From Botryosphaeria dothidea (Eukaryota > Ascomycota > Dothideomycetes > Botryosphaeriales > Botryosphaeriaceae): a stretch of 64,000 nt of DNA. Where the stretch lies: positions 2,480,001-2,544,000 of the forward strand of contig WWBZ02000001.1 of assembly GCA_011503125.2 (NCBI GenBank), written 5' to 3'. The first letter of the stretch is position 1. Each line of letters opens with the position of its first letter. The notes below the pieces were generated by a model. That model saw nothing but the letters and a program-made list of their open reading frames with translations. It was not told the DNA's origin and did no database searches. The position numbers were made by a program, and so were the translations under genes. This document shows, in pieces, positions 41,990 to 54,726 of the stretch.

Positions 41990-42931
41990 GCTGTGGAGTT
42001 AGGGCGGCCGGATGTGGCGATCACAGCGAGCGACCGGAGCGCAGAGCGAGCGCGGGCTCGAGAGATGGATGGTGTTGAGAGTGAGTTGATGTTGTTGGGG
42101 GAGCGAGCGACTGTGCGAGGATGTCAGGGTGAGAGCGTATAAGACAACACGAGAGGTTGCGAAGCGAGCGGCTGGCAGCAGTGGGTGGATGACGGCAAAG
42201 AAGGCAGTGCAGGCAGGCCAAGGTCGGCTTGGAAGGCTTGGCGTCGCGCACTGGTGTCGCGCTCACATTCCCGCCCCCCGACTTGGAGCGCCCAGTGAGC
42301 GCCTCCGTTGCGCGGGCGACCGTGCACCAGCGGACATATATGCCTTATCACCGTACCTCCCGCTCACGGCGGGGGCTGTGCCCTGCCACGAACATCGAAT
42401 CTGCGATCGCCTTTCACCTCACCCCGCCCGTGAATGTACAAAGTCTCCGATTCTGAGGGCAGCATCTCGTCAGCCATGAGCGCACGCCGCGCAATCTGCT
42501 GAGATTTTTCGGCCGACGAGCACACCCTGGCGCTGCAACGCCGGCGGCCCCGCGCGTTCCAGACAGCGAGCGCGTCTCGCTTCACAAATCACACAACACG
42601 ACACCCCCTTTGATTCAGAATGCCTTCTTAATTCTCCACACTGTACCGCGTAGCTAGATATTCAAAGACCCTCCGCCTTGCTCATGTGATGACAAGGTAC
42701 AATGCGCTGCCAATGGAATCATTACTGCTCAAGCACGGGAAAACTGCACATGATGATGGCCATCCAAACCAGGCCGCCGACACTCTCTTTGTGTTCGACT
42801 TGCCACCTCAACGCCACTCGTAAAACAGAACAGTCCGGGCTCCCGCCACTAGCACAGCCGCCGCTAGCTTCACTTTCGCTGCCTTTCATGCGACATTACC
42901 GTATCCGTCAGGTCGTCAAGTGGGGAATCGT
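41990..42931. other. Intergenic region
   Basis: These 942 bases are the ADAM promoter side and the facA 3' flank. The sequence is GC-rich next to the ADAM start. I see no other gene. Confidence 0.5.
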
Positions 42932-45298
42932 TCATTTCTTCTTGCTCTGGTGCACCGTGTCGATTATCTTGTCAACAACCGACGGGTCGGACAGCTGCAT
43001 GCCAAGCGTCAGTAAAGAGCCGAGTCATCCGAGCCACGCGTACATCTAAGCTTGGCTGCGGAAGGGGATCCGTGTGCTTAGTAACTTACCGTTGAGATGT
43101 CGCCCAGTTGGTCCTCCTCGCCAGCCAAGATCTTCCGCAAGATGCGGCGCATGATCTTGCCGGATCGCGTCTTGGGAAGATCCGGAACCACAAAGACGGC
43201 CTTGGGAGCGGCAAACGGACCAATCGACTTCCGGACCTGAAGGATGAGATCCTTCTTGGTTTGTTCACTCGAGCCGTTGCCCTCTTTGAGCGCTACGAAA
43301 GCGTTGACAGCCTGGCCGGTAAGCTCGTCGTGGATACCAACGACAGCAGCCTCGGCGACGGAGTCTATTTCCTGGTCAGTGTGCTTGTTTTCTTGCTTAA
43401 TTGAGTTTACTCACGGTGCTCAATAAGGGCAGCCTCGATCTCAGCGGTTGACAGACGGTGACCGGAAACGTTGACGACATCATCGACACGGCCACGGATC
43501 CAGTAATAACCCTCGTGGTCACGACCTGCGCCATCACCCGTGAAGTAGTAGCCCTTGTACACGTTCAGGTAAGTGTCCATGTAGCGCTTGTGAGCACCCC
43601 ACACTGTCCTGGCCATGCTGGGCCACGGCTGCTTGAATGCCAGAACACCCTCGACGTCGTTGCCGTGGATCTCCTCGCCGGACACAGGGTCGATGATGGC
43701 GGGCTCAATGCCAAAGAAGGGAAGAGACGCGCTACCGGGCTTGGTGGGAGTGATACCGCCCATGGGAGTAATGACATGGGAACCAGTCTCCGTCTGCCAG
43801 TACGTGTCGACGATGTGCGACTCCTCCTTACCGACAATCTCGAAGTACCACTTCCACACCTCGGCCGCGATAGGCTCGCCGACCGAACCCAGCACTCTCA
43901 GGTTCTTCATCTGGTGCTTGACATGGTGGTCACCAGCGCGCTTCAACAATCTCAGCGCAGTGGGAGCAACGTAGAACTGCGTAACACCGTGCTTCTCGAC
44001 AACATCCCAGTAGCGGGAGAAGTCCGGATAAGCAGGGGTACCCTCGAACACAACTGTCGCAACACCGAGCAGTAGCGGGGCATACACGACATAAGTGTGA
44101 CCGGTAATCCAACCAACATCACCACCGCAGAAGAAGATATCGCTCGGGTGAATGTCAAAGACGTACTTGCCCGTCATCGCGGCACCGAGCAGATAACCGG
44201 CAGTGGTGTGCATGACACCCTTGGGCTTTCCGGTCGAGCCAGAGGTGTAGAGAAGGAACAGAGGGTCCTCGGAGCTCATTGACTCCGGCGCGATGTAGTT
44301 GGGGTACTTCTCAACCTCCTCGTGCCACCAGTAGTCACGGCCTGAGGTCCACGGGACGTCAGAGCCGGTACGCTTATACACCAAGCAGTGGGAGACCTCA
44401 GGGCATTGCTTGAGCGCCTCGTCCACGATCTTCTTGGTGCCAATGACCTTTCCACCACGTCTGCCCTCGTCTGTGGTGATAACGACCTTAGACTTGGCGT
44501 CTATGATACGGTCGCGCAGGGAGTCGGAGGAGAAGCCGGCGAAGACGACCGAGTGAACGGCGCCGATACGGGAGCAGGCAAGGAAGGAGATGACCGCCTC
44601 GGGAATCATGGGCAGGTACAGCGCAACGGTGTCGCCCTTCTTGACGCCCATCTGCTTCAGCACGTAGGCCAGTCTGGAGACCTCGCGCAGGAGCTCGCCG
44701 TAGGTGATGGTGCGGCCCTCATTGTGCTCGTCGGCCTCGTAGATGATGGCAGGCTTGTCGGGGCTCGCGATGGCGTGGCGGTCAACGCAGTTGTACGAGG
44801 CATTGAGGCGGCCCTCGAGGAACCAGGCGTTGTCGCCGTTCTGAAAGCTGCCGGAGTGAACGGTCTGGAAGTCGCGCTCCCAGGTCAGGAGCTCGCGTGC
44901 CCGCTCGCCCCAGAACTTGTGCGGCTGCTCGATCGACTCCTTGTACAGCTGCTTGTAGTGGTCGAGGCTCTCGAGATGCGGTTTTGCTGGGTGCTTCCTG
45001 CCAAGGTCGTCAGCACCGCGTCCGTGGTCGCGCGTCGCGTGAGAGCTTGCTGAGGGCCCCCAAAAATGTCGACGCAGTGGCCGGACAGCGCAGCTAGCGC
45101 GGGGTTGTTGAATCGACTGCCCCGCCTCAGGCCGAAACTCGGCCCTTGACATGGACATGGCGACTTCGGCATCGCGCCATTGACGCGCAGAGGGCGGGTT
45201 ACTCACTTGAAGAATGCCTCTGGGATGTGGAAGGTATCGACCTCGTGCGCCTCGGCCACAACGGGGCCGGTGGGAGGCTTGACGTTGCCTTCAGACAT
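42932..45298 (-). CDS. facA: Acetyl-CoA synthetase, 670 aa, four exons
   Basis: This enzyme makes acetyl-CoA from acetate, ATP and CoA through an acetyl-AMP intermediate. It is needed for growth on acetate and supplies nuclear and cytosolic acetyl-CoA. Exons are 45207-45298 ([19 protein letters not shown]), 43415-44997, 43090-43364 and 42932-42994. Introns are 209, 50, 95 bases, all GT-AG, and the sum is exactly 671 codons, the normal family length. Motifs are the adenylate-binding P-loop [36 protein letters not shown] and [16 protein letters not shown]. The C-terminal motif [11 protein letters not shown] holds the lysine that is acetylated in regulated homologues. An intron-blind call would wrongly start inside intron 1 and end inside intron 2. 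Confidence 0.96.
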
Positions 45299-47775
45299 GG
45301 CGTCGGGGGAACAAACGTAAGACAGTGGTCTGAGGACAAAGGCGAGCGCCAGAGCTGGCGCGCTAGTAACGAGCGCGGACGGAGCGGTGTTCGGCGGAGG
45401 GGAAGCTAAGGCGGGCGGATTTGGCTTGCAGCTGAGAGGAGGGGCAGGAGTTGGTGGGGTTGGCCGGGCTTATGTAGGATTCAGGTGAGCTAGGAGGGGA
45501 ATCTTTTTGGAGCTTGGTCGACGGGGCGGGCGGCGGGTTTAAATGGTGCGCTGTGACACCACGGTGGACACGCGCGGTAGCTCGGGTAAGGGGAGGGCAG
45601 ACAGGGTGGGTTGGAGAGAAGCGGGTGGGCTGGCGCAATTACTGTGCTGCGGCGCGGACTCTTGCCCTTCTAAGTAGCTGTGTATGAACAAATGATCAGG
45701 GCAGGTAGAGGCAGAATCTGGGGAATTTGGGCCCTTAAGACACGCCAGCACCCTCGGCGGCGCGCGATGAGCACAGTTCGCTCCGTCACGGCGAATGACC
45801 GCGCCCAGGGTGCGGATTACAGGTCGTGAAGTGCGGGGGAGTCTTGGGAGCTGGAGCGCACCATGAGCGTTCCCTTAGCCCGCGAGCCTGAAGGCACGCC
45901 AATCGCTTCCCCCCAGACGTCACAGGCCCGGCGCGGCACAGCGCTGCGGCGGTCTCGGCTGCCATCCCACGAGCCCATTTCCTCGGGTCGCGGGCCACTG
46001 GCTGCTTGCGGTCAGCCACAGCCAATTCCACTGCTCCGAAGGCGACGAGAAGCTCCTTCTGCCACCGCGCGCGGTCCGCCGCTTTCGCTACTCCGGCCGG
46101 CCCAAAGGGCACGGCCGATGTCAACCCTACCCACCCTCGTGCCCCACCACTCACGCGGCGCCAGTTCTTAAATTGCCGGATGCTTATTTCGCACGCCCGC
46201 CAGTGGTGAACAGAGAGCCTTGCACCCGCCCAACGCATGCCCTCTGTCCTCGGCCCAAATTCGCAGCCGACCCTGCCCGGGACACGCCGCGGAGCCGCTC
46301 AGTAGCTCTGCGTTTTTGTTGGACCCGGGACGGGAGATATGGAAACCCTGGCGGAGCCTGCTGCGCGGTGCCGGCGATTTCTGCACCTGCTGCTGCAGGC
46401 ACACCTGGTCTAGCTCGCTCCCAACCGCTGATCCCCGTCAGCCTATGATCGGAGCTCTGGCGACCCCTTCTGTAGAACTTCCTGAGCTAGGCAGACGTCC
46501 GACGACCGACGTCTACTCTGCTTGTCGGCCCCCAACCCGACGCGCAATTGAGCCGAGCGAGCGGAAAAGTGATGGGAAGGATGGGACGCTCGTCCTTCCG
46601 CTGCTGCAGGGCCGCTCACACGTCCCCCCCACAAACAATGCGCCTAAACTCGCGGGCCCGGCTTTTCCCTCGTTTCCCTGCCTCGCTCTTCGCTCCCGTT
46701 TGGGAGACATGCTGCACTACCGGGCAACCCTCCGCTACATGATCTGCCTGCGAGATGCCTTTCAGCATGCAAGTCGCAGGCCGGTTCTGTAGCACAAGCG
46801 TAACCGCGCACCCCACTCTGTCGGCGTTAGTCCAGGGTCAAAAGCTTGTCGACTCGGTTCTAGCATGCCATAGGACCGAGACAGGCTTCAATAAAGTATG
46901 GCTGCGATGCACAGAACAAGGGGCGGTGCGACTACAAATATCGCTCACCGTCCGGGTGATGTGCAGCAATGGCCGGTCTCACAGAACCGCAATACTATAT
47001 CATGCATCACGAAGAAAGCAAAAATGTTGGGAGAAGCAGAGCTTACCCACCGGACCGGGGGGTCAGCTGCATGACGCCTTATCCAATTGTCCTCCCCCAA
47101 AAAGTAAAAAAGTCTGGAAGACGAGGACGCACGCGCGCACAAAACTCGGACGCAGGTCGACGACGTGTTTCCCTCGAAGCCCACCATGCTGCTCGGCAAC
47201 TGGAAGGCAAAGACTCGCCCAGCCCCGGACGACGGGAGCAACCTTAAACAGTCCAAGCGCTCGTTATCATTGCCGTTCACGTGGACACCCGTTAGTGGCT
47301 GCAGTCAAGACTCAGTCAAGACAAATTCAAGAGGTGAAGAGCTACAAGAACGCCCCAAATAAGAATTTTCAAGCGACGGGTATATGCAGAATAGGTCAAG
47401 ATGGTAACCCAGCCCTAGTAAGCCGTGTACGCCTCTTTTCCAGAAAAAGAAAAGAAGAGCAACCAAGAAAAGCAATGATGCCAAATACTGTTCTCCCTTC
47501 TTAAGTCCTGCATACCTCCATGGTCCGGTCTTCCTGATGACAGTGTTCCCCAAGTCATGCGCTGGCCTCTACGCCATTGATCCAACGCCAACGCTAATAG
47601 AAAGAAATAGCCTGCTCCAATAATGTTTCCACCCGAGTGTAAACTGATAATTTGAAATAGTTCCCCCAGTTTTTTCCCCGAGTTCCCTTCCCCAGACCAG
47701 CCGAAGAAGCCCGTTCATCCGATTCCCCGTTTTCGCGTGCGAAACCCTTTTCCTCGGTCCAGCCCGGTTGTACTT
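45299..47775. other. Long intergenic region, facA promoter side
   Basis: At 2.5 kb this is one of the larger gaps. The first several hundred bases are GC-rich and should contain the facA promoter. I see short open frames on both strands but none with family resemblance, and no RNA gene. Confidence 0.5.
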
Positions 47776-50700
47776 TTAATCCGAGTCCCCTTCCCCTGCT
47801 GCTGCCTCTGCAGTCACAACTTCGTCACTGTCGCGTCTGCCAGAAAGCGATGCACCGCTCCCCTGGCTCAACTGCCTCACGTGCTTCTGCACACTCTTGT
47901 CGATTCGGCGATCTAGCAGCTCAACCAGGCGCTCCGAGTACTGCTCGAGCAATTTCGCCATCGCAGCCTCGTCAATCGCTTCGGCTTTGCTCTCTGAAGA
48001 CGCCTTCACATCCGCTTTACTTTCAGAAGACGCCTTCAGATCCTTCGCCTTCTCACCGACAGCGCTCGAAGTGATTCTCAGCTCGCGCTCGAGTTCCTTC
48101 GCTGCCTCCGCCGGCAGTTTGTCCTGGCTGGTGCCCAGTTTCTTCCTAAAAAGCCTCAAACTCTTGCTAAGCTGTTCAGCCGCTGCCGACAAGCCGGCGG
48201 ACTCACGCAAGTTCTGATTGCTACGAGTTTTGGGGCGCGAGGAGCCGAAGGAAGGCCTGCGCAAGTTGTGGTGCGAGCCCTTCGGACTGTGGTGTGGCGC
48301 CGAAACTTTAGGGCTACTTGCTGCGTGCGCATGCTTCACCGTTGGACTGGGCGGAGAAGGAGAGCGGTTGCTGCGCATCTGCTTCCGACTGCTCGTGCCG
48401 TGAAGGGGATGGTGATTTTCCTTTGACACAGGAGATGGGTCCAACTTCGGTGCTGAGCCGCCGTGCAGCGACAGCTTGGAGGACTTCTTGCGCAGGGAGC
48501 CCGTAGGCGACCGACCACCTGTTGGGGTACTCGCCTCATCATCACCGGATCGCTGGTACTTGGCAATCTCGGACTGCGACAAGACACGGCGAATAGGAGG
48601 CCTGCTTGACAAGAGATCTTTGTTTGGGGTCGTCACGCCTGCCAAGTCCATGTTTTTGGCGACGTCGTAAGAGTTTGCGCGAGAGAGCGGCTTGAAGTCC
48701 AGGTTCCAAACGAAGATAGTACCGTCGACAGCGACAGTCACCAGAGCTTTCTGGCCAGCGCCACCATCTCCGCCATTGAGCGAGATCAGTGCAATGTCCG
48801 TAACGCCTTCGGTGTGACCCCAGTCGCGACCAAGGAGATTTCCATTCTCTTCGTAGATCCGGACGGATTTGTCAGTGCTTGAGACACCGGCGATGATCCC
48901 CTGTCCCTTCACGTTGGTAAAATGGACAAGGTCCGACAGGACCACTGCCTCACCGCCCTCGGGATCAGCTGACTTGAAGCAGCTGACTGGCTGGCCAGTG
49001 GTGACATCGTACTTGTGAACCTGACGGTCAATGGTGGAAACTACAAGGATATTGCTGTTCTCCACGTCGAAGACCATCGAGACCGGAGTCGACTTCAGAG
49101 TAATGGTACGGGCGATGAGGAAAGCTTTCAAAACATTTCCATCCTCTTCCCTGGTCATGAAGTCCCGGACCACGACGGTCCTGTCAGCCGAGCAAGACAG
49201 TAGGTGTGAACCGTCCTTGGAGAACAAAACACCAGTAACGGCACCAACATGCTCATCGAGCGTCTGAACAAGGTCCAGAGTATCGCCGTTCTTCTGGAAT
49301 ACCTGGACAGTCCGGTCTCTGGCAGACGTGACAATGAATGTGGTTTCTCCCTCGTGTATCTCGATGTCCGTAATCTCGCTTCCATGAGCCTTCAAACTGT
49401 AAGTGCTCTTGGCAGTCTTGCCGTCAATGATACTAGAATTCTAGTCAACATCATTTGGTAATAGGAGAAAAGGGGGAAGGAAGGGACCATAACGTACCTG
49501 AGCACACCATACTTGTCTCCAGTAGCGATAAAGTCAACATGAGGAGACGGCTCAATCGTTCTAAGCTCATTCGCTTCATCAATGCTGTCGAGTTGCTCCA
49601 AGGGCACCTTGATATCACCCTTTGCCGTTCCATCCGGCGTCCAGAACTTGACCATGCCATCCGCAGACCAGGTAACAAAAGATGCATCAAAAGTATTGGA
49701 AAGAGGAAGTGAGTGGACGCCCAAAACTCCGTCTCCCTGAGCCGGGAGTTGTTGGACAACTTTGTTGGTGGATGCATCACCATCCGTACCAACTTCCAAG
49801 AGACGAATGGCTCTCCTGGAATCCACCGATACCACGAGATCGCGGATGGGCGCCATCGCGATAATATACGGGGTATCATGGTGAAACTTTGGGCTAGTGG
49901 GCGATCTAGGGGGCGAGCCAGGAGGTGACTCGTCCCGCGAGGTCGGCGAAGGGGGAGGAGCAGCATCAACCAGCTTACTGACTTCCATGGTCGACATATC
50001 GCCATTTAAGCCGGCAATGTGTAGCAAACCGTTTGAGTCAGCTGCCAGAGCCGTCACACCAAAGTCCGCAGAAGCCACTTTGAATAGTCGTTGTGCACGG
50101 TCCGAGTCATCAAGGAGGCAGATGTCGCCCTTTTCGGTCGATACGAAGGCCTTGGTATCAGAGACTGTCACGATGGATGTGAAGTTCTGCTCAACCAGAG
50201 AACCTAGGATGCAGTTCCTTCCGGGGAGGGTGACATTATCCTCACGATGCTTCGGCTTGCTTTGCTGATGGTGCTCCGCCTCATCAACACGCCAGACTTT
50301 GGCGTGCCTCGTTCCCACCAAGACTAGGCTGTTTCCAAGCCATGCCATCTTGTTGATGTGGTTTGTGCACCTGTTGCTGGCGTGAAGTGTTGCGGCACCA
50401 GTACGCGGGTTCAAGCTCCAGATGTAGAGGAATCCATCGTTGGCAGCACCCAAGCTGGCCAGATATTTGGAATCTGGACTAAAAGAAACGCACCGGACGC
50501 CAAAGTTATGTTCCGATATGGTGGTGATTGGGGTGTCCTGGGCGGCATCGGGCGCGGTTGAGAAGACCAATACCCTGGGCTTGTACCCCGTCTGGTCTGA
50601 GGTCAGCATCCAAGCTCCACCCCTTAAGATATAGTATCCTTACCTCTCCAACAGCAATGTATTTCCCGTCTTTGCTGAAAGCTACGCATGACGCGGCCTT

Positions 50701-51168
50701 TATGCGGTCTTTCGCTGACGACGACTTTCCACCTGGCGAATTAGCCCAATCGGCACCGGCTGAACCATGTGAAGAGGCTCCTACACCGGCATCTCGCGAA
50801 GAGGCTGCGCCACGGCTGCGCGAATCCGATGCTGGAGTACCATAGGCGGAGGAGGCAGTGTTTATGGCTTCGGTGGTGGGGTGGGCGCGGAAGAATCGTT
50901 GGGAGACGTTGTGGCAGTCGTCGATGGTGGCTACAACAGCAGCGGCACCCGCGGTGAAGGCGACCTGGCGGTCATTGGGCAGGCTGTCGAAGGCGTTGGC
51001 CGAACTAATGGTCGAACCGACGACCTGGCGGAGCGACAACATGTGGTCGGATCGGCTCGGCCTGCTTGGAATGGGTCTGAGGGGGCCGGACTTGCTAAAG
51101 GGCGAACTGGCGGGGGTGAGACGAAAGGCAGGGTTCATAACTGTCTGATGGAGCGGTGAGTGCGACAT
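47776..51168 (-). CDS. WDR62/MABP1-like WD40 scaffold protein, 1091 aa, three exons
   Basis: This is a fungal relative of the MAPK-binding WD40 proteins WDR62 and MABP1. Exon 1 (50644-51168) encodes NPAFRLTPASSPFSKSG and ends in KYIAVGE. A 52-base intron (50592-50643) joins to TGYKPRVLVFST. Exon 2 (49498-50591) carries the first propeller (HNFGVRCVSFSPDSKYLAS, INKMAWLGNSLVLVGTRHAK). A 65-base intron (49433-49497) joins to SIIDGKTAKSTYSLKAHGSE. Exon 3 (47776-49432) has the second propeller (EITDIEIHEGETTFIVTSA, HVGAVTGVLFSKDGSHLLSC). A long Ser/Pro-rich region and a C-terminal coiled-coil-like helix follow (AKLLEQYSERLVELLDRRI). The joined frame closes at 1092 codons. It probably scaffolds signalling or spindle functions. 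The start may instead be the Met at 51138. Confidence 0.88.
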
Positions 51169-52711
51169 CCTGGGACATGGTCCGTTCCGCAGTACAGCTC
51201 ATACCAGGCTGATGTGGGTATCTGAATGCGGTGTGGGCGGGCGGACAGCATTTCAGAACCCCACCTGCACACACAGCAGTTGTTCTTTCCTTCCCTGCTT
51301 GACAATTGCGGATGTCGTCGCGGCGACAGCGTCGGCGGAATGCGGGCGACTTGGCAGGAGGACGGTGGAACGAGGCGAAAAGGAAACGTAAGAAATAGAG
51401 CGGCAGGCGCAGACGGAGACACGAGGCAGCACCGAGGGAAAAATGAAAACGAAGGGAACGACAGGGCGTATAATGAGCGACAGAGCCACAGAGTGTGTCC
51501 GGCCGACGATGCGGCGGCGTTGTTAGCGGTATTGAAAAGCGGCGCGCCGTTTGCTCTTGCAATTCCGGAACACAGGCCGGCGCGGGCGTGTGGTGTTGGC
51601 AGGTTGGCCCTGCTTCAGGGGTCGCACGGGCCAGTGTTAAAGAAAGAACTCCGCGACGCCTCCGCATTTCGCTGTGGCGATCATCATCATCACCTCCTCC
51701 TCCGCGCTGCGCTGGTGTTGCTCGCGCGCCTCCGACGCAGCCGCGTGTTTGTACAACCGCGAAACAAGCGCCAGCTGCAGCTTTCCCCGCCGCCACGCAC
51801 CTGCCTCGACGCACATCGCACTCCACCCTCTCGGCCACGCGGCCCCTGCATGACATCACTTCCGACGCAGTACCGTGCATGAACGTGATTTCCGCCAGAA
51901 AGCATCTATGTGAGGATTCCGTTGCACAGAGCTCAGCCCAGTCTTTCGTCCGAAAGCTGCTGCAACGTCACTTTGTGTCGTGCCTCGTCGTTCATCACGC
52001 GCCCGCTGTCGATGCGTTTTTCTTCTCGGATCCTGACTTGCAGCCAGCAAGGCAACAAAATCTATCTCTACATGCGCAAATACATTTCCAAGTTGATTGG
52101 CATAATTTATGTCTAGCCGCCAGACACCTGCAGAAGCGATGCAGTGCATCACTTCCATATGACTTGCTGACTCCTGGCAAAAAGATCTTAGCTGCGTCGC
52201 AGTCTGTCGTGGGTCGAGGACAAAATCGCTTTTTGATAGAAACTTAGGTACATTACAGCAGTTCATATTCAGCAGAAACATTTATCCGTCGGAAAGTCTT
52301 CAGCCGCAAGGGCACTTGCAGCACGTGTTTGGACGGGTAACATTCAGGATGTCCAGATACGCGTATTTCAGCTCCGGATTACAGCGAGCTTGCCACCTGC
52401 AGGTCACTGTATCACCTCGCTAAAACATTCAGCGAGTGGCCTGCCAGCACTCAGGGCGCACATTGAAGAATCCCGCCGTCCCGTGCGCGACCAAAACGCC
52501 TCGTTGCGGCTGACAGACCCAATCAGGAAAAGCCTTGCCCGCACGCCAGTCTTCTCCGCAATCCTTCCACATGCATGCGACATTATTGCCAATTGCAACC
52601 TATCTTGTCTCCGGGATACATGTACGACCTGACTGAATCCTTCAACTTGTCTTATAAAGCCGTGAGATCTGTCCCAGATGCTGGTGACTTCGCACTTCCA
52701 TCTCGTTTAAC
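51169..52711. other. Divergent intergenic region
   Basis: This region holds the promoters of the WDR62-like gene (GC-rich side) and the GMC oxidase (AT-richer side). Long open frames on both strands in 51095-52250 are low-complexity and not family-like. I see no additional gene. Confidence 0.5.
52653..52659 (+). promoter_or_regulatory. TATA box of the GMC oxidoreductase gene
   Basis: TATAAAG lies 53 bases upstream of the start codon at 52712. Confidence 0.45.
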
Positions 52712-54726
52712 ATGGTGTTATTCCCAGTCTTTCTTATCTACAATACTCTCCTCCTGTGCGGGAACGGCGCCGTAGCCTCCGCCACCAACACTTCCTATGA
52801 TTTCATCATCGTGGGTGGTGGCACCGCCGGGTTGGTGGTCGCAAACAGATTGTCCGAGGATTCTTCAGTCACCGTAGCCGTAATTGAAGCCGGTAAATCC
52901 GTCTTTAACGATCCGAGAGTGCAGAACACAACTGCTTATGGCCTGTCGACTGGTACTGAGATTGATTGGCAATATAAAACTGTCCCGCAAAAGTATTCCT
53001 TGAACGATACCCAGACCTATACTGCTGGGAAGGCGCTTGGTGGAACTAGCACTGTCAATGGTATGGAAACCTTCCCTAAATGGAGGAAACAAAAAAAGAC
53101 TCCGACCCAAGCGTATCTTTGGGGCGAAAAAGCAGCTAAAACTGATGTTTTCGGGACAGGTATGACATATATCCGCGCTGAAACTGTCCAGATCGATGCC
53201 TGGGAAAGGCTTGGAAACAGCGGCTGGAGATGGGACTTGCTTTTTCCTTACTTTAAGAAAAGCGAGCACTTCAACCCACCAACCCCATCCCAGGTAGCCA
53301 ATAGTGCTGCATACAACGCCGAATTTCATGGCTTTGGGGGTCCGCTGGATGTTGGATGGCAATACGCCGCGCCCCAACAAAATAACTCTGCTGCAATCGT
53401 CCGAAAGACCTGGGACAACGTTGGCATGCCTTACAATGAGGATGTCAACGGCGGTTTGATGCGTGGATATTCACTTTGGCCATTCACCGTCAACGCTACC
53501 GCGAGTATCAGAGAGGATGCGGCGAGGGCGTACTACTACCCTGGTGCAGGAAAGGCCAAATCTTCACGTGTACCTGAACACTACTGCACTGAGATTACTT
53601 TGGGACGACCAGGAGCACTATGTCGGTGAAGGTCTAGACTTGGCTGCATCAGGTGTCGAGATTGCTTCCAGCACAGGGGAGATCACTTTTTTGAAAGCCG
53701 AGAAAGAGGTCGTGATATCCCTTGGATCCACCCGGACCCCATGTTTCTTGGAGTATTCCGGTATAGGAAATCCCGCGTAAGTCTATCGCATTCTTTCTCT
53801 ATTCTTTAATCTGTCCGCCGTCAGAAGTACTCTGTCATTGATAAAACCACAGAATTCTTGAAAAATACTCCATTCCAGTCCGGATATCCCTACCCTCCGT
53901 CGGCGAGAATCTCCAAGACCAAACAAACAGTGCCCTTGCCGGAGCACTCTTACCCAATGACACCACCTTCCTGAACTACCCGCCTCATGTAACCTATCCA
54001 ACTGCCTCCGACCTCTTTGGTACCAACCTAAGTGCTGTCGAATCCTACGTCCGCTCCTCTGTCCCCTCCTTTGCCGCTCTCAACGTCGCCGCCTCGCCCC
54101 CAAACTCGACGACTCAGGCAATCCAAGAACACCTCCTCACCCTCCAAGCCGATCTCATCTTCGACAACGCCAACACATTGCCCATCGCTGAAATCCTCAC
54201 CGCCCCCTACAGCACCGCTGGCGTCGTTTATCTGCCCACCTGGGCACTCCTCCCCTTCGGTCGCGGCAGCATCCACATTTCCTCCGCCGATCCGCTCGCT
54301 GTCGGCGCCAACGCCTCCTCGCCCTCCATCAACCCAAACTTCTTCCTCAACCCCTTCGACGCCACCGTACAGGCGACTGCCATGCGGTACGCCCGCCAAG
54401 CCCTGACCACTCCTCCGCTCAGTGATTACGTGACGGCGCTGGTGGCGCCGACGCTGGACCAGGTGCCCCTGGACGCGGACGACGAGACGTGGGTGGCATA
54501 CGTGGAGACGGCGTACAGCTCGAACGCGCATCCGATCGGGACGGCGGCGATGATGAGTAAGGAGTTGGGTGGTGTGGTGGACGGCGAGCTGAAGGTGTAC
54601 GGGACGAAGAATGTGAGGGTGGTGGATGCAAGTGTGCTGCCGATGCAGGTTTGCGGGCATCTGTCCAGTACGATTTATGCGGTTGCGGAGAGGGCGAGTG
54701 ACATCATCAAGGGGAAGATTGGTTGA
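52712..54726 (+). pseudogene. GMC-family FAD oxidoreductase (glucose oxidase/aryl-alcohol oxidase type) with a frameshift
   Basis: This is a secreted-type GMC oxidase. A signal peptide is followed by the FAD dinucleotide motif FIIVGGGTAGLVVANRLSE and GKALGGTSTVNGM. A 99-base intron (53061-53159) leads to MTYIRAETVQIDAWERLG. A second intron (53777-53852, 76 bases) joins SGIGNPA to ILEKYSIPV, and the last exon carries the catalytic His motif NAHPIGTAAMM and RVVDASVLPMQVCGH. Between the introns the frame breaks at about 53538-53541: REDAARAYYYP is in one frame and VQERPNLHVYLNTTALRLLW in another. No intron fits there. The summed exons are one base over a multiple of three, which agrees with one indel. 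An assembly indel in TACTACTACCC is the main alternative. Family members oxidise alcohols or sugars and give H2O2. Confidence 0.85.

Noticed and set aside
46220..46792. 190-codon plus-strand frame between facA and the WDR62-like gene
   Set aside because: Low-complexity Pro/Ser/Arg composition with no family resemblance. It probably reflects GC-rich intergenic DNA.
51095..51880. 261-codon minus-strand frame upstream of the WDR62-like gene
   Set aside because: Overlaps the start of the real gene in another frame, is rich in Arg and Cys by composition and has no domain.
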